Shown here piece by piece: positions 1 through 12,826 of a stretch of DNA of 64,000 nt. The translations under genes were made by a program, and so were the position numbers. This DNA comes from Thauera propionica (lineage in GTDB: Bacteria; Pseudomonadota; Gammaproteobacteria; Burkholderiales; Rhodocyclaceae). Below the pieces are notes generated by a model. It saw only the letters and a program-made list of their open reading frames with translations, was not told the origin of the DNA and searched no databases. Numbering within the stretch: the stretch's first letter is position 1; every line of letters begins with the position of its first letter. Where the stretch lies: the NCBI RefSeq assembly GCF_002245655.1, contig NZ_NOIH01000010.1, positions 120,878 through 184,877 of the forward strand, given 5' to 3'.

Positions 1-583
<583 letters not shown>

Positions 584-599
584 GGTGTTGCCTTTCGAA

Positions 600-620
600 C
601 GGTAAGACCCAATCTTACCG
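600..620. promoter_or_regulatory. 8-bp perfect inverted repeat before the TorR-like gene
   Basis: CGGTAAGA (600-607), five-base spacer, TCTTACCG (613-620), ending 17 nt upstream of the regulator start codon. It has no T-run, so it is not a typical terminator. Its short arms and place suggest an operator, possibly for autoregulation. This is inference from position only. Confidence 0.4.
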
Positions 621-651
621 ATTAAGCGCCGCGCCGACGTCCCCGCGCGAC

Positions 652-2000
<1,349 letters not shown>

Positions 2001-2004
<4 letters not shown>

Positions 2005-3809
2005 GCTGCTGTTTCCTCGGTCGATTGTCGGGCTTCAGGCGCAAGCGGCCAGCTCGCCCGCATCAGCGCGCCGCCGCCCGGGCGATCCAGCACCTCGAGC
2101 CGTCCCCCCGCGGCCTCGACCAGGTCGCCGACGATGGACAGGCCCAGGCCCAGCCCCTGGCCCAGCGGCTTGGTGGAAAAGAAGGGTTGCAGGATGCGGT
2201 CGCGCACTTCGGCGGCGATGCCCGGCCCATTGTCCGCCACTTCGAGACACAGGCGCCCGCCCGCCACGCGCGTGCGCAGCTCGATCAGCCCGTCAGCGCG
2301 GCCGGCCAGCGCATCGAGCGCATTGCCGACCAGGTTCGAAAGCACCTGCTCCAGCGCCTGTGGCTGCAGCGGGAACTGCAGGCCCGCATCGTCGACGACG
2401 AGGCGCACGCCGGCCTTCGCCAGACGCTCGCGGAACCAGCCCGCCACCACCTCCATCGCCTGCGCCGCCGGCGCGGTGCCACCGCTCGCCTGCTGGCGCG
2501 AGGCGAACACCTTGAGCTGCGAGGTGAGCCGCGCCATGCGCTCGACCAGACCGATGATCTGCTGCAGGTTGTCACGCAGCGCATCGAGCCGGCCACGCTC
2601 GAGGAAGGTCAGCGCATTGCCGGCGAAGCTGCGCATCGCCGCCAGCGGCTGGTTGATCTCGTGCGCGACACCGGCCGCCATCTGGCCGAGCGCGGCCAGG
2701 CGGTTGGCCTCGATCAGCGCGCGCTGCGCGCCGCGCAGCTTCTGTTCGGCCACGGTGCGTTCGGAGATCTCGCGCAGCAGTTGCTGGTTGCTCGCGGCGA
2801 GGTCGGCCGTGCGTTCGGCCACGGTGCGCTCGAGCTCGGCCTGCGCCGCAAGCCGCTCGCGCAGGCGGCGCACGCGCTGGCGCCAGTAGAGCCCGGCGGC
2901 CAGCAGGGCGCTCAGCACCAGGCACACGCCGGCCACCGCCTGCCATGCCGCGGCATGCACGGGTCGGGTGTCCTGCAACATCAGCATGCGCCAGTCCAGC
3001 CAGTCGAGCGCGCGGCTGCCGACCACGTACTCCGGACCGCCGAGGCGGGCGCGCTGGTCGTCCGTCCATTCCAGCGGCAAGGGGCGCAGCCCGGCCGTGT
3101 AGTACTGGCGCGTGGCCTGCAGCTCGCGCTGCGACACATCGTTCAGAGGCGCGAGCGTGCCGAACTTCCACGCGGCGTTCGAGGTCAGCGCGATCACGCC
3201 GTGGCGGTCGACGACCATCACCGCTTCGCCGCTGTCCGACCAGGTCTGTTCGAGCTGGGTGAGCTCCACCTTGACCGCGAGCACGCCGATCACGCCCTGC
3301 GGCCCCTGTACCGGATGGGCGAAGAAGAAGCCCGGCACCCGGGTGGTGGCGCCGACAGCGAAGAAGCGCCCCGCCCGGCCGGCCAGGGCATCGCGGAAGT
3401 AAGGGCGGAAGGCATAGTTCTCACCGACGAAGGAGTCCGGCCGACGCCAGTTGCTCGCGGCCAGCGTGTTGCCGTCGGCGGCGATCAGATACAGCATACC
3501 GGCCCCGGCACGGTCGTTAACCTGCTCGAGCAAGGCGTTGGCGCGCCCGAGCAGGACCGGGTCCTGCGGATCGGCCAGCAGCGCCGGCAGCAGGGGGTGC
3601 TGCGCGAGCACCGAGGGCAGGCTCTCGAAACGCAGCAACTGCGCATCGAGGCTCGCCGACAGCAGGGCCAGGCGCTGCGCCGCATGGTGCGACAGCTCGT
3701 CGATGCCGGACTTGAGCCGGTAGGCGTGGGCCGCCCACGCCAGCGGCAGCACGAGCGCGAGCAGCGCCAGCGCGCGTGCGAGGGGGTGCCGGTGGGAGCG
3801 GCTGCTCAT
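2001..3809 (-). CDS. dctB: C4-dicarboxylate-type sensor histidine kinase DctB
   Basis: Membrane sensor kinase of about 602 residues. An N-terminal membrane segment (ALALLALVLPLAWAAHAY) is followed by a periplasmic double-PAS/Cache-type sensor region, a second membrane segment (AVAGVCLVLSALLAAGLYW), a coiled coil, the H-box (GVAHEINQPLAAM) and an ATPase domain with N-box and G-boxes (GNALDALAG, DNGPGI, GLGLGLSI). The frame is open for a further 88 codons upstream, but that part is arginine-rich and overlaps the DUF1850 gene; the ATG at 3809 gives a normal DctB length and membrane start. It ends in an ATGA overlap with dctD. The ligand is probably a dicarboxylate carried by the neighbouring transporter. 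Confidence 0.9.
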
Positions 3810-3825
3810 GCGGATGCGTCTCCGA

Positions 3826-4224
3826 TCAACGCGGCGGGCCAGGCGCCGCCGGGTCTGCGATTGTGCATGGGCGCAGCTCGGTGACGCCACCATCGGAAGG
3901 CAGCACGGCCGCCATCGGCCGGCACGCGCCGGTCTCGTCGCACCAGTAGTAGTCGGCAGTGTGCTCGGAGCGCGTGAGACGCAGCCGCGCATGGCGCGTG
4001 CGCGGATGCCACACCCACACGCCGTCCTGCAGAACGGCGCCGGGGGGCGGCTCCATGCCGGCGCCGTGACCACGCACGCGCACGGCCTCGAGTACCAGCA
4101 CCTCGCCTTCGACGCGCCAGCTCTCCTCCCAGCGCACGCGCTCGATCGAATGCGTCCACCCCAGCGTGAAGGCGTTTGCCGCCAGCGCCGCGGTGGCGAC
4201 GCTGGTGGAGAGGCACACAGGCAT
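3826..4224 (-). CDS. DUF1850 domain-containing protein
   Basis: Small protein of 132 residues resembling the DUF1850 family, known mainly as a neighbour of fused TRAP permeases of the TAXI type. Visible family-like features are the GWTHSIERVRWEESW block near residues 22-36 and the later HTADYYWCDETG segment. The N-terminus is mildly hydrophobic and could be a weak export signal. It sits 13 nt after the permease gene and 16 nt before dctB, so it is inside the operon. Biochemical function is unknown; an accessory role in transport or in signalling to DctB is inference from context. Confidence 0.75.
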   Translation of the reverse strand: MPVCLSTSVATAALAANAFTLGWTHSIERVRWEESWRVEGEVLVLEAVRVRGHGAGMEPPPGAVLQDGVWVWHPRTRHARLRLTRSEHTADYYWCDETGACRPMAAVLPSDGGVTELRPCTIADPAAPGPPR

Positions 4225-4237
4225 GATCAGGCCGCCG

Positions 4238-6271
<2,034 letters not shown>

Positions 6272-6304
6272 GGCGGTCCCGGGAAGACTTTCGGCGGGCG
6301 GACG

Positions 6305-6348
6305 CCTGCCGCAGCGCGGGGCCGAAGAGGGCCGGGCGCTGCGGCAGG
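6305..6348 (-). promoter_or_regulatory. Intercistronic 13-bp stem-loop between TRAP binding-protein and permease genes
   Basis: Arms at 6305-6317 and 6336-6348 are perfect reverse complements (CCTGCCGCAGCGC), with an 18-base GC-rich loop that can pair further. It lies between the stop of the binding-protein gene and the start of the permease gene and has no T-run, so it is not an ordinary terminator. Such hairpins typically protect the upstream message from 3' exonucleases and give more binding protein than permease. The role is inference. Confidence 0.6.
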
Positions 6349-6362
6349 ACGGGTCGGAGGGC

Positions 6363-7313
6363 TTACTTGATCAGGCCCTTCTCGCGGTAGAACTTCTCGG
6401 CGCCCGGGTGCAGCGGGATCGGCAGGCCTTCGGCGGCCTTCTCGAGCTTGATCTGGCGCGCGGCCGAATGCGAGGTACCCAGACGCTCGAGGTTGTCGAA
6501 GATGCTCTTGGTCATCTGGTAGGCCACCTCGTCCGACACCTTCTCGTGCGTCACCAGCAGGTTGTTGATGGCCACGGTGTCCACATCGGCGGTCTGGCCT
6601 TCATAGGTATTGGCCGGCACCTTGGCCGCCTGGTAGGCCGGGTCGCCGACCTTGGCCACCACCTCGGCCGGAATCGGCACGAAGTTCACCTTCACCGCCG
6701 CCGACAGGTCGCGCAGCGCGGCCACACCCAAGCCGGCGGACTGCAGCGTGACATCGATCTGGCGGTTCTTCATCAGTTCGACCGACTCGCCGAAGGGCAG
6801 GTACTCCACCTTGGCGAAGTCGTTGTAGCTCAGGCCCGCGGCCCTCAGGATCGCGCGCGCATTGAGTTCGGTGCCCGAGCGCGGCGCCCCGACCGAGATG
6901 CGCTTGCCCTTGAGGTCGGCCAGCGACTTCACGTTGGCGTCGGCGAGCGCGACGATCTGGATGTAGTTGGGATACACCGAGGCGATGGCGCGCAGCTTGT
7001 CGAGCGGTTTGGCGAAACCCGCGTCCGCATTGCCCTTCCACGCGTCCGACACCGAGTCGCCGAGCGAGAAGCCGATCTCGCCGCGGCCGGCCTGCAGCAG
7101 GTTGAGGTTCTCGGCCGAGGCCTTGGTCGCCTGCACCTGCACCTTGCTGTCGGCGATGACCTCGCCGTAGATCTGCGACAGAGTCACGCCCAGCGGGTAA
7201 TACACGCCGCTGGTGCCACCGGTCAGGACGTTGACGAAGGTGGCCGCCGAGGCGACCGAGGTGGCCGCGACGAAGGCGGTACCGATGACACATTTGCGGA
7301 CCAGGGATTTCAT
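6363..7313 (-). CDS. TAXI family TRAP transporter solute-binding protein
   Basis: Periplasmic binding protein of 316 residues, first gene of the TRAP-dctBD operon. A Sec signal peptide (basic MKSLVRK, then a hydrophobic stretch ending ASAAT) is followed by the TAXI signature (VLTGGTSGVYYPLG) and later LLQAGRGEIGFSLGDS and RAILRAAGLSYNDF. The ATG at 7313 is chosen over longer options because it starts the signal peptide and has a GAGGAG ribosome-binding site 8 nt before it. Length is usual for the family. It captures an organic anion for the fused permease encoded downstream; the ligand is not known from sequence. Confidence 0.92.
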   Translation of the reverse strand: MKSLVRKCVIGTAFVAATSVASAATFVNVLTGGTSGVYYPLGVTLSQIYGEVIADSKVQVQATKASAENLNLLQAGRGEIGFSLGDSVSDAWKGNADAGFAKPLDKLRAIASVYPNYIQIVALADANVKSLADLKGKRISVGAPRSGTELNARAILRAAGLSYNDFAKVEYLPFGESVELMKNRQIDVTLQSAGLGVAALRDLSAAVKVNFVPIPAEVVAKVGDPAYQAAKVPANTYEGQTADVDTVAINNLLVTHEKVSDEVAYQMTKSIFDNLERLGTSHSAARQIKLEKAAEGLPIPLHPGAEKFYREKGLIK

Positions 7314-7370
7314 CTGGGAGTCTCCTCTATAAGTATTGATTATTCGCCCATCAATGGACGAAAGATCTTT

Positions 7371-7386
7371 AGCAACCCCTGTGCCA
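7371..7386 (-). promoter_or_regulatory. Sigma-54 (-24/-12) promoter of the TRAP-dctBD operon
   Basis: On the minus strand the sequence reads TGGCACAGGGGTTGCT, matching the consensus TGGCAC-N5-TTGCW with GG and GC dinucleotides in exact phase. Transcription would start near 7360, about 45 nt before the TAXI gene start codon. The operon ends with dctB-dctD, whose product is a sigma-54 activator, so an autoregulatory loop is likely. Confidence 0.75.
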
Positions 7387-7517
7387 GCAGTGCGGCAACG
7401 CGGCCGTCGGCGCCTTCCCCTTCCAGCACGGGGATTTGGCGCGCGGGATGGCGCAGTGCCGGTGCGCCCGTCGCGAAATCCCGGAATCGTCGCGGGCGGG
7501 CTGTCGGCGATTCCGCA

Positions 7518-7527
7518 CACTGCAGTG
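7518..7527. promoter_or_regulatory. 10-bp palindrome, possible upstream activator site
   Basis: CACTGCAGTG is a perfect palindrome about 140 bp upstream of the sigma-54 promoter, a usual distance for an enhancer-like activator site. Assignment to DctD is speculative, since 10-bp palindromes occur by chance. Confidence 0.25.
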
Positions 7528-7684
7528 CACAAGGGTCTCAGCCGCTTTGATGGCAGGTGCCACGACCCGGCCTGCACCTCTTTCCAGTGGCCGCAACGAT
7601 CTGCTACAACCCCCCGATCGAACCTCCCTCACCTGCGGGTACGTCCGCAACTCATGCGGCTATCCGCGGCCATTCGGAACACAC

Positions 7685-8788
7685 ATGGAAAGCATCGACT
7701 GTGCAGTGATCGGCGCCGGCGTCGTCGGCCTCGCCTGCGCCCGCAGCCTCGCCGCCGCGGGCCGCGAAGTGGTGATCCTCGAGCGCGAGGCGGCGTTCGG
7801 CACCGGCATCAGCGCACGCAACAGCGAGGTGATCCACGCCGGGCTTTACTACCCGCCGGGCTCGCTGAAGGCGCGGCTGTGCGTCGAAGGCCGCCGGATG
7901 CTCTACGCCTGGTGCGCCGCGCGCGGCGTGCCGCATGCGCGCTGCGGCAAGCTGGTGGTGGCGGGCACGGCTTTGCAGATGGAGGCGCTGACGCAGATCG
8001 CGACCCGGGCGCGCGCCAACGGTGTGGATGACCTGCGCCAGCTCGCCCGCGACGAAGTCGCTGCGCTGGAACCGCAACTGGACGCCCATGCCGCCCTGCT
8101 GTCGCCCTCCACCGGCATCGTGGACAGCCACGCGCTGATGCTGTCGCTGCTGGGCGAGGCCGAGCGCCACGGCGCAATGCTCGCGCTCGGCAGCCCGGTC
8201 GTGGACGGTGAAAGCACGGCCGACGGCATCGTGCTGCGCATCAGCGGCGAGATGCCGACCGAGTTGAACGCGCGCCAGGTCATCAACGCCGCAGGGCTGG
8301 ATGCACCGGCGCTCGGGCGCGCCATCCGCTCGCCGGCCGCCGCGCAGGCGCCGCAGGCACGCTTCGCCCGCGGCGTGTATTTCAGCTACACGGGCAAGGC
8401 GCCCTTCTCGCGCCTGATCTATCCAATCCCCGAGCCGGGCGGACTGGGCGTGCACCTGACGCTGGACCTGGGCGGCCAGGCCAAGTTCGGCCCCGACGTC
8501 GAATGGATCGACGCGCCCGACTACCACGTCGATCCGGCACGCGCGGAGCGCTTCTACACGGCGATCCGCCGCTGGTGGCCGGCGCTGGAGAACGGCCGCC
8601 TGCAGCCGGGCTATGCCGGCGTGCGGCCCAAGATCGTCGGCCCGGGGCAAGCCGATGCGGACTTCCGCATCGACGGTCCGGACAGGCACGGCGTGCCCGG
8701 CCTGATCCACCTCTACGGCATCGAATCCCCCGGACTCACCGCCGCGCTCGCCATCGGCGACCATGTGGCCGCGATGGCGCAGGGGTGA
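7685..8788 (+). CDS. lhgO: FAD-dependent oxidoreductase, L-2-hydroxyglutarate oxidase-like
   Basis: Flavoprotein of 367 residues in the DAO/glycerol-3-phosphate dehydrogenase superfamily. The ADP-binding Rossmann motif is at the very start ([15 protein letters not shown]), followed by [21 protein letters not shown], a signature shared with L-2-hydroxyglutarate oxidase/dehydrogenase. The C-terminal [15 protein letters not shown] closes the FAD site. The ATG at 7685 is chosen because it leads directly into the Rossmann strand. It would oxidise L-2-hydroxyglutarate to 2-oxoglutarate, passing electrons to the quinone pool or oxygen. It converges on the semialdehyde dehydrogenase gene with a 4-nt gap, and the next genes handle glutarate, a related C5 acid. 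Other 2-hydroxyacids remain possible. Confidence 0.8.
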   Translation: MESIDCAVIGAGVVGLACARSLAAAGREVVILEREAAFGTGISARNSEVIHAGLYYPPGSLKARLCVEGRRMLYAWCAARGVPHARCGKLVVAGTALQMEALTQIATRARANGVDDLRQLARDEVAALEPQLDAHAALLSPSTGIVDSHALMLSLLGEAERHGAMLALGSPVVDGESTADGIVLRISGEMPTELNARQVINAAGLDAPALGRAIRSPAAAQAPQARFARGVYFSYTGKAPFSRLIYPIPEPGGLGVHLTLDLGGQAKFGPDVEWIDAPDYHVDPARAERFYTAIRRWWPALENGRLQPGYAGVRPKIVGPGQADADFRIDGPDRHGVPGLIHLYGIESPGLTAALAIGDHVAAMAQG

Positions 8789-8792
8789 GCGT

Positions 8793-10250
8793 TCAGCGAA
8801 TTCCGCCCATGCACAGGTACTTGATCTCGACGAAATCGTCGATGCCGTACTTCGAGCCCTCGCGGCCGATGCCGGACTCCTTGACGCCGCCGAAGGGCGC
8901 GACCTCGGTCGAGATGATGCCTTCGTTGATGCCGACGATGCCGTATTCCAGGCCCTCTGCCACGCGCCACACGCGAGCGATGTCGCGCGCGTAGAAATAG
9001 GCGGCCAGCCCGAATTCGGTGTCGTTGGCCATGCGGATCGCCTCTTCCTCGGTGTGGAAGCGGAACAGCGGCGCCACCGGGCCGAAGATTTCCTCGCGCG
9101 CCACGCGCATCGCCGGCGTCACGCCGGTGACGATGGTGGGCTCGAAGAAGGTGCCGCCCAGCGCATGGCGCTTGCCGCCGCAGACAATCTTCGCGCCCTT
9201 CTCCACCGCGTCGCCCAACAGCTCCTCGACCTTGGCAATGGCCTCGGCGTTGATCAGCGGGCCCTGCTGCACGTCGCCCGACAGGCCGGGACCGACCTTG
9301 AGCTTCGCCACCGCCTCGGCCAGCCTGGCGGCGAAGGCGTCGTAGATGCCGTCCTGCACCAGCAGGCGGTTGGCGCACACGCAGGTCTGGCCCGCGTTGC
9401 GGTACTTGGAGGCCATCGCCCCGGCCACCGCGGCGTCGAGGTCGGCGTCGTCGAAGACGATGAAGGGCGCATTGCCGCCCAGCTCGAGCGCGACCTTCTT
9501 CACCGTGTCGGCCGACTGGCGCATCAGCAGCTTGCCGACCTCGGTCGAGCCGGTGAAGGAAACCTTGCGCACGATCGGGTTGGAGGTCAGCTCGCCGCCG
9601 ACCTCGGCCGCCTTCATCGTCGTGACGATGTTGAGCACGGCCTTGGGCAGGCCGGCGCGTTCGGCCAGTTCGGCCAGCGCCAGCGCGCACAGGGGCGTGT
9701 CCTCGGCCGGCTTGATCACCATCGTGCAGCCGGCGGCCAGCGCCGGGCCTGCCTTGCGCGTGATCATCGCGATCGGAAAGTTCCACGGCGTGATCGCGGC
9801 GACCACCCCGATCGGCTCCTTCAGCACGAGGATGCGTTTGTCGGCGCCGTGGGCGGGGATCACGTCCCCATAGACGCGCTTGCCCTCCTCCGCGAACCAT
9901 TCGATGAAGGAAGCGCCATAGGCGACTTCGCCGCGCGCCTCGGCCAGCGGCTTGCCCTGCTCCGAGGTCATCAGCACCGCCAGGTCCTCCTGGTGGGCCA
10001 TGATCAGCTCGAACCACTTGCGCAGGACCGCCGCACGCTCCTTCGCGGTACGCGCGCGCCACGCCGGCAGCGCCGCCGCCGCGGCGTCGATCGCACGCCG
10101 GGTTTCGGCCGCGCCCATGTCGGGCACGCTGGCCAGCACACTGCCGTCGGCCGGGTTCCTGACCTCGAAGCGACTGCCGTCCGCCGCGTCGGCCCAGGCG
10201 CCGTCGATGTAGGCCTGCTGGCGCAGCAGGCGCGAATCCCCAAGTTGCAT
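8793..10250 (-). CDS. gabD: NAD(P)-dependent succinate/glutarate semialdehyde dehydrogenase
   Basis: Aldehyde dehydrogenase of 485 residues, a standard length. It shows the NAD-site block TPWNFPIAMITRK, the catalytic glutamate in LELGGNAPF and the catalytic cysteine in GQTCVCANR. The C-terminus (PFGGVKESGIGREGSKYGI) is typical of the GabD group. It oxidises succinate semialdehyde to succinate or, as DavD in lysine breakdown, glutarate semialdehyde to glutarate. As last gene after gcdH and a CoA-transferase, the glutarate role is the more likely. The ATG at 10250 is the start; the frame stays open far upstream but there it runs antisense-like through the CoA-transferase gene in another frame. 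Confidence 0.9.
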   Translation of the reverse strand: MQLGDSRLLRQQAYIDGAWADAADGSRFEVRNPADGSVLASVPDMGAAETRRAIDAAAAALPAWRARTAKERAAVLRKWFELIMAHQEDLAVLMTSEQGKPLAEARGEVAYGASFIEWFAEEGKRVYGDVIPAHGADKRILVLKEPIGVVAAITPWNFPIAMITRKAGPALAAGCTMVIKPAEDTPLCALALAELAERAGLPKAVLNIVTTMKAAEVGGELTSNPIVRKVSFTGSTEVGKLLMRQSADTVKKVALELGGNAPFIVFDDADLDAAVAGAMASKYRNAGQTCVCANRLLVQDGIYDAFAARLAEAVAKLKVGPGLSGDVQQGPLINAEAIAKVEELLGDAVEKGAKIVCGGKRHALGGTFFEPTIVTGVTPAMRVAREEIFGPVAPLFRFHTEEEAIRMANDTEFGLAAYFYARDIARVWRVAEGLEYGIVGINEGIISTEVAPFGGVKESGIGREGSKYGIDDFVEIKYLCMGGIR

Positions 10251-10270
10251 GCTCGATCCTCGAAAAAGTG

Positions 10271-11494
10271 TCAGACGATACCCCCCGCGCGCAGCGCGGC
10301 GATGCGCGCCGCATCCAGGCCCAGCGTGGCGGCGAGCACCCCATCGGTGTGCTCGCCCAGCATCGGGGGCGGCAACCGGTAGTCCACCGGCGTGGCCGAG
10401 AGTTTCATCGGATTGGCGACCAGGGGCAAGCTGCCCGCCACCGGATGCGGCATCGTCACCTTCAGCCCGCGGGCCTGCACCTGCGGGTCGGCGAACACGT
10501 CGGCCAGCGTGTTGATCGGGCCACAGGGCACGGCCAGCGCCTCGAGCGCGGCGACCCAGTCGGCGGTGCTGCGCTCGATGGTGAGGCGCTTGAGCATCGG
10601 AATCAGCTCGCCGCGGTTCGCCACGCGCGCGCGGTTGGTGGCGAAGCGCGGGTCGGCCGCGATGCCGGGCTGGCCGGCTTCCTCGCAGAAACGCGCGAAC
10701 TGCCCGTCGTTGCCGATGGCGAGGATCATGTAGCCGTCGGCGGTCGGAAAGTCCTGGTAGGGCACGATGTTGGGATGGGCGTTGCCCAGCCGCCTGGGGT
10801 TCTGGCCGGTGGCGAGGTAGTTCATCGCCTGGTTGGCGAGGCAGGCGACCTGCACGTCGAGCAGCGCGAGGTCGATGTACTGCCCTTCGCCGCTCTTCTC
10901 GCGCCAGGCCAGCGCGGCCAGCACGGCGTTGGTCGCATACAGGCCGGTGAGGATGTCGGTGAGCGCCACGCCGACCTTCATCGGCCCGCCGCCGTCCTCG
11001 TCGTCGGGGCGGCCGGTCAGGCTCATCAGTCCGCCCAGGCCCTGGATCAGGAAGTCGTAGCCGGCACGCGGTGCGTACGGCCCGTCCTGGCCGAAGCCGG
11101 TGATCGAGCAGTACACCAGGCGCGGGTTGACCGCCTTCAGGCTGTCGTAGTCGAGGCCGTACTGCGCGAGGCCGCCCACCTTGAAGTTCTCCAGCACCAC
11201 GTCGGACTGCGCGGCAAGGTCGCGCACCAGCTGCTGGCCCTCGGGCCGCGTGATGTCGATCGTGATCGAGCGCTTGTTGCGGTTGGCGCACAGGTAGTAC
11301 GCGGCCACGTTGGTCTCGGCGCCCTGCTCGTCCTTCAGCCAGGGCGGCCCCCAGCCGCGGGTGTCGTCGCCGGCGCTGGGGCGCTCGACCTTGATGACGT
11401 CGGCACCGAGATCGGCCAGCATCTGCCCGGCCCACGGGCCGGCCAGGATGCGCGAGAGATCGAGCACGCGGATGTGCGACAGGGCACCGGCCAT
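10271..11494 (-). CDS. gcoT: CaiB/BaiF family CoA-transferase, probably glutarate CoA-transferase
   Basis: Class III CoA-transferase of 407 residues. Family marks include RVLDLSRILAGPWAGQMLADLGADVIKVE at the N-terminus and the catalytic aspartate region ALLDVQVACLANQA. It moves CoA from a donor such as succinyl-CoA to an acid. Located 16 nt after the glutaryl-CoA dehydrogenase gene, it most likely activates glutarate to glutaryl-CoA, as GcoT does beside GcdH in Pseudomonas putida. The specific substrate is inferred from context; the family assignment is firm. Confidence 0.85.
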   Translation of the reverse strand: MAGALSHIRVLDLSRILAGPWAGQMLADLGADVIKVERPSAGDDTRGWGPPWLKDEQGAETNVAAYYLCANRNKRSITIDITRPEGQQLVRDLAAQSDVVLENFKVGGLAQYGLDYDSLKAVNPRLVYCSITGFGQDGPYAPRAGYDFLIQGLGGLMSLTGRPDDEDGGGPMKVGVALTDILTGLYATNAVLAALAWREKSGEGQYIDLALLDVQVACLANQAMNYLATGQNPRRLGNAHPNIVPYQDFPTADGYMILAIGNDGQFARFCEEAGQPGIAADPRFATNRARVANRGELIPMLKRLTIERSTADWVAALEALAVPCGPINTLADVFADPQVQARGLKVTMPHPVAGSLPLVANPMKLSATPVDYRLPPPMLGEHTDGVLAATLGLDAARIAALRAGGIV

Positions 11495-11510
11495 GGCGGT
11501 CTCCGGGAGC

Positions 11511-12698
11511 TCAGTTGCTGAAGGCGGCGATGCCGGTGATGGCGCGGCCGAGGATCAGCGCATGCACGTCGTGCGTGCCCTCGTAGGTATTCACCACCTC
11601 GAGGTTCACCAGGTGGCGGGCGACGCAGTATTCGTCCGAGATGCCATTGCCGCCCAGCATGTCGCGCGCGGTGCGGGCGATGTCGAGCGCCTTGCCGCAG
11701 GAGTTGCGCTTGATGATCGAGGTGATTTCCACTGGCGCGTTGCCCTCGTCCTTCATGCGGCCCACGCGCAGCACCGACTGCAGACCGAGGGTGATCTCGG
11801 TGAGCATGTCGGCGAGCTTCTTCTGCACGAGTTGGTTGGCGGCGAGCGGGCGGCCGAACTGCTGGCGGTCCAGCGTGTACTGGCGCGCGGTCTCGTAGCA
11901 GGCCTCGGCCGCGCCGAGCGCACCCCAGGCGATGCCGTAACGCGCCGAGTTGAGGCAGGTGAAGGGTCCCTTGAGGCCGCGCACGGTCGGGAAGGCGTTC
12001 TCTTCCGGGCAGAACACCTCATCCATCACGATCTCGCCGGTGATCGACGCACGGAGGCCGACCTTGCCGTGGATCGCCGGCGCGGAAAGGCCCTTCCAGC
12101 CCTTCTCGAGGATGAAGCCGCGGATCTGGCCTTCATCGTCCTTGGCCCACACCACGAACACGTCGGCGATCGGGCTGTTGGTGATCCACATCTTGCTGCC
12201 CGACAGGCTATAGCCGCCATCGACCTTGCGCGCGCGGGTCACCATGCTGCCGGGGTCGGAACCGTGGTTGGGCTCGGTGAGGCCGAAGCAGCCCACCCAT
12301 TCGCCGGTCGCGAGCCGGGGCAGGTACTTCCTCTTCTGCGCCTCGGTGCCGAATTCGTTGATCGGCACCATCACCAGCGAGCTCTGCACGCTCATCATCG
12401 AGCGGTAGCCGGAGTCGACGCGCTCGACCTCGCGCGCAATGAGGCCGTAGCACACGTAGTTCAGGCCCGCGCCGCCGTACTCCTCGGGAATGGTGGCGCC
12501 GAGCAGGCCGAGTGCGCCCATCTCGTTGAGGATCTCGCGGTCGGTCCGTTCATGGCGGAAGGCCTGCTGCACGCGCGGCAACAGCTTGTCCTGGCAGTAC
12601 GCGCGCGCGGTGTCGCGCACCATGCGCTCGGTCTCGGTCAGCTGCTGGTCCAGCAGCAGCGGATCGTCCCAGTTGAAGCTCGCCTTGTTCGATGCCAT
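11511..12698 (-). CDS. gcdH: Glutaryl-CoA dehydrogenase
   Basis: FAD-dependent acyl-CoA dehydrogenase of 395 residues that oxidises and decarboxylates glutaryl-CoA to crotonyl-CoA. Features include the early [18 protein letters not shown] block found in GcdH, the flavin-site region [16 protein letters not shown], and the catalytic glutamate in [14 protein letters not shown] near the C-terminus. It heads a minus-strand operon with the CoA-transferase and semialdehyde dehydrogenase genes. A ribosome-binding site (GAGGAGA) precedes the ATG at 12698. In this group of bacteria the enzyme serves degradation of lysine, glutarate, pimelate and, in Thauera and Azoarcus, also products of anaerobic benzoyl-CoA breakdown. 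Confidence 0.95.
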   Translation of the reverse strand: MASNKASFNWDDPLLLDQQLTETERMVRDTARAYCQDKLLPRVQQAFRHERTDREILNEMGALGLLGATIPEEYGGAGLNYVCYGLIAREVERVDSGYRSMMSVQSSLVMVPINEFGTEAQKRKYLPRLATGEWVGCFGLTEPNHGSDPGSMVTRARKVDGGYSLSGSKMWITNSPIADVFVVWAKDDEGQIRGFILEKGWKGLSAPAIHGKVGLRASITGEIVMDEVFCPEENAFPTVRGLKGPFTCLNSARYGIAWGALGAAEACYETARQYTLDRQQFGRPLAANQLVQKKLADMLTEITLGLQSVLRVGRMKDEGNAPVEITSIIKRNSCGKALDIARTARDMLGGNGISDEYCVARHLVNLEVVNTYEGTHDVHALILGRAITGIAAFSN

Positions 12699-12752
12699 GC
12701 CCGTTCTCCTCTTCGTGTTAGTTCGACAGGCGACCGCCTGTGCATGAAGCGC

Positions 12753-12781
12753 ATGTTATGAACGCACCCAAGGCATTTCAA
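12753..12781 (-). promoter_or_regulatory. Sigma-70 promoter of gcdH operon
   Basis: On the minus strand TTGAAA (12776-12781) and TAACAT (12753-12758) are separated by exactly 17 bp, in the right direction for gcdH. The -35 box overlaps a dyad that is a likely LysR-regulator site. Confidence 0.6.
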
Positions 12782-12795
12782 ACGCTATTTTTGAA
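12777..12795. promoter_or_regulatory. Dyad TTCAAA-N7-TTTGAA, probable LysR-regulator binding site
   Basis: Perfect 6-bp arms lie between the divergent gcdH and lysR genes, overlapping the gcdH -35 element and ending about 30 bp before the regulator start. This is where LysR-type activators usually bind to control the facing operon and themselves. Confidence 0.5.
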
Positions 12796-12826
12796 GTAAC
12801 CTGTGCGCTTTTCTCACTCCGAGATC

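Larger units (their letters stand above)
7314..7684. other. Divergent intergenic region carrying TRAP operon control sequences
   Basis: 371 bp between the divergent TAXI gene and the FAD oxidoreductase gene. It holds a sigma-54-type promoter reading towards the TRAP operon (7371-7386) and a 10-bp palindrome further upstream (7518-7527). I see no convincing gene in it; the open frame that continues upstream of 7685 looks non-coding. Confidence 0.6.

Noticed and set aside
3810..4073. N-terminal extension of DctB by 88 codons
   Set aside because: Arginine/cysteine-rich, without similarity to DctB, and overlapping the DUF1850 gene in another frame.
7448..7500. Near-palindrome with CCCG and CGCGA elements as DctD site
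   Set aside because: Only about seven of ten positions match between arms in a very GC-rich background.
10268..11521. Open frames opposite and offset to the CoA-transferase gene, including an upstream extension of the gabD frame to 11435
   Set aside because: The CoA-transferase motifs are in the other frame; the extended region has no homology-like features and would put gabD inside another gene.
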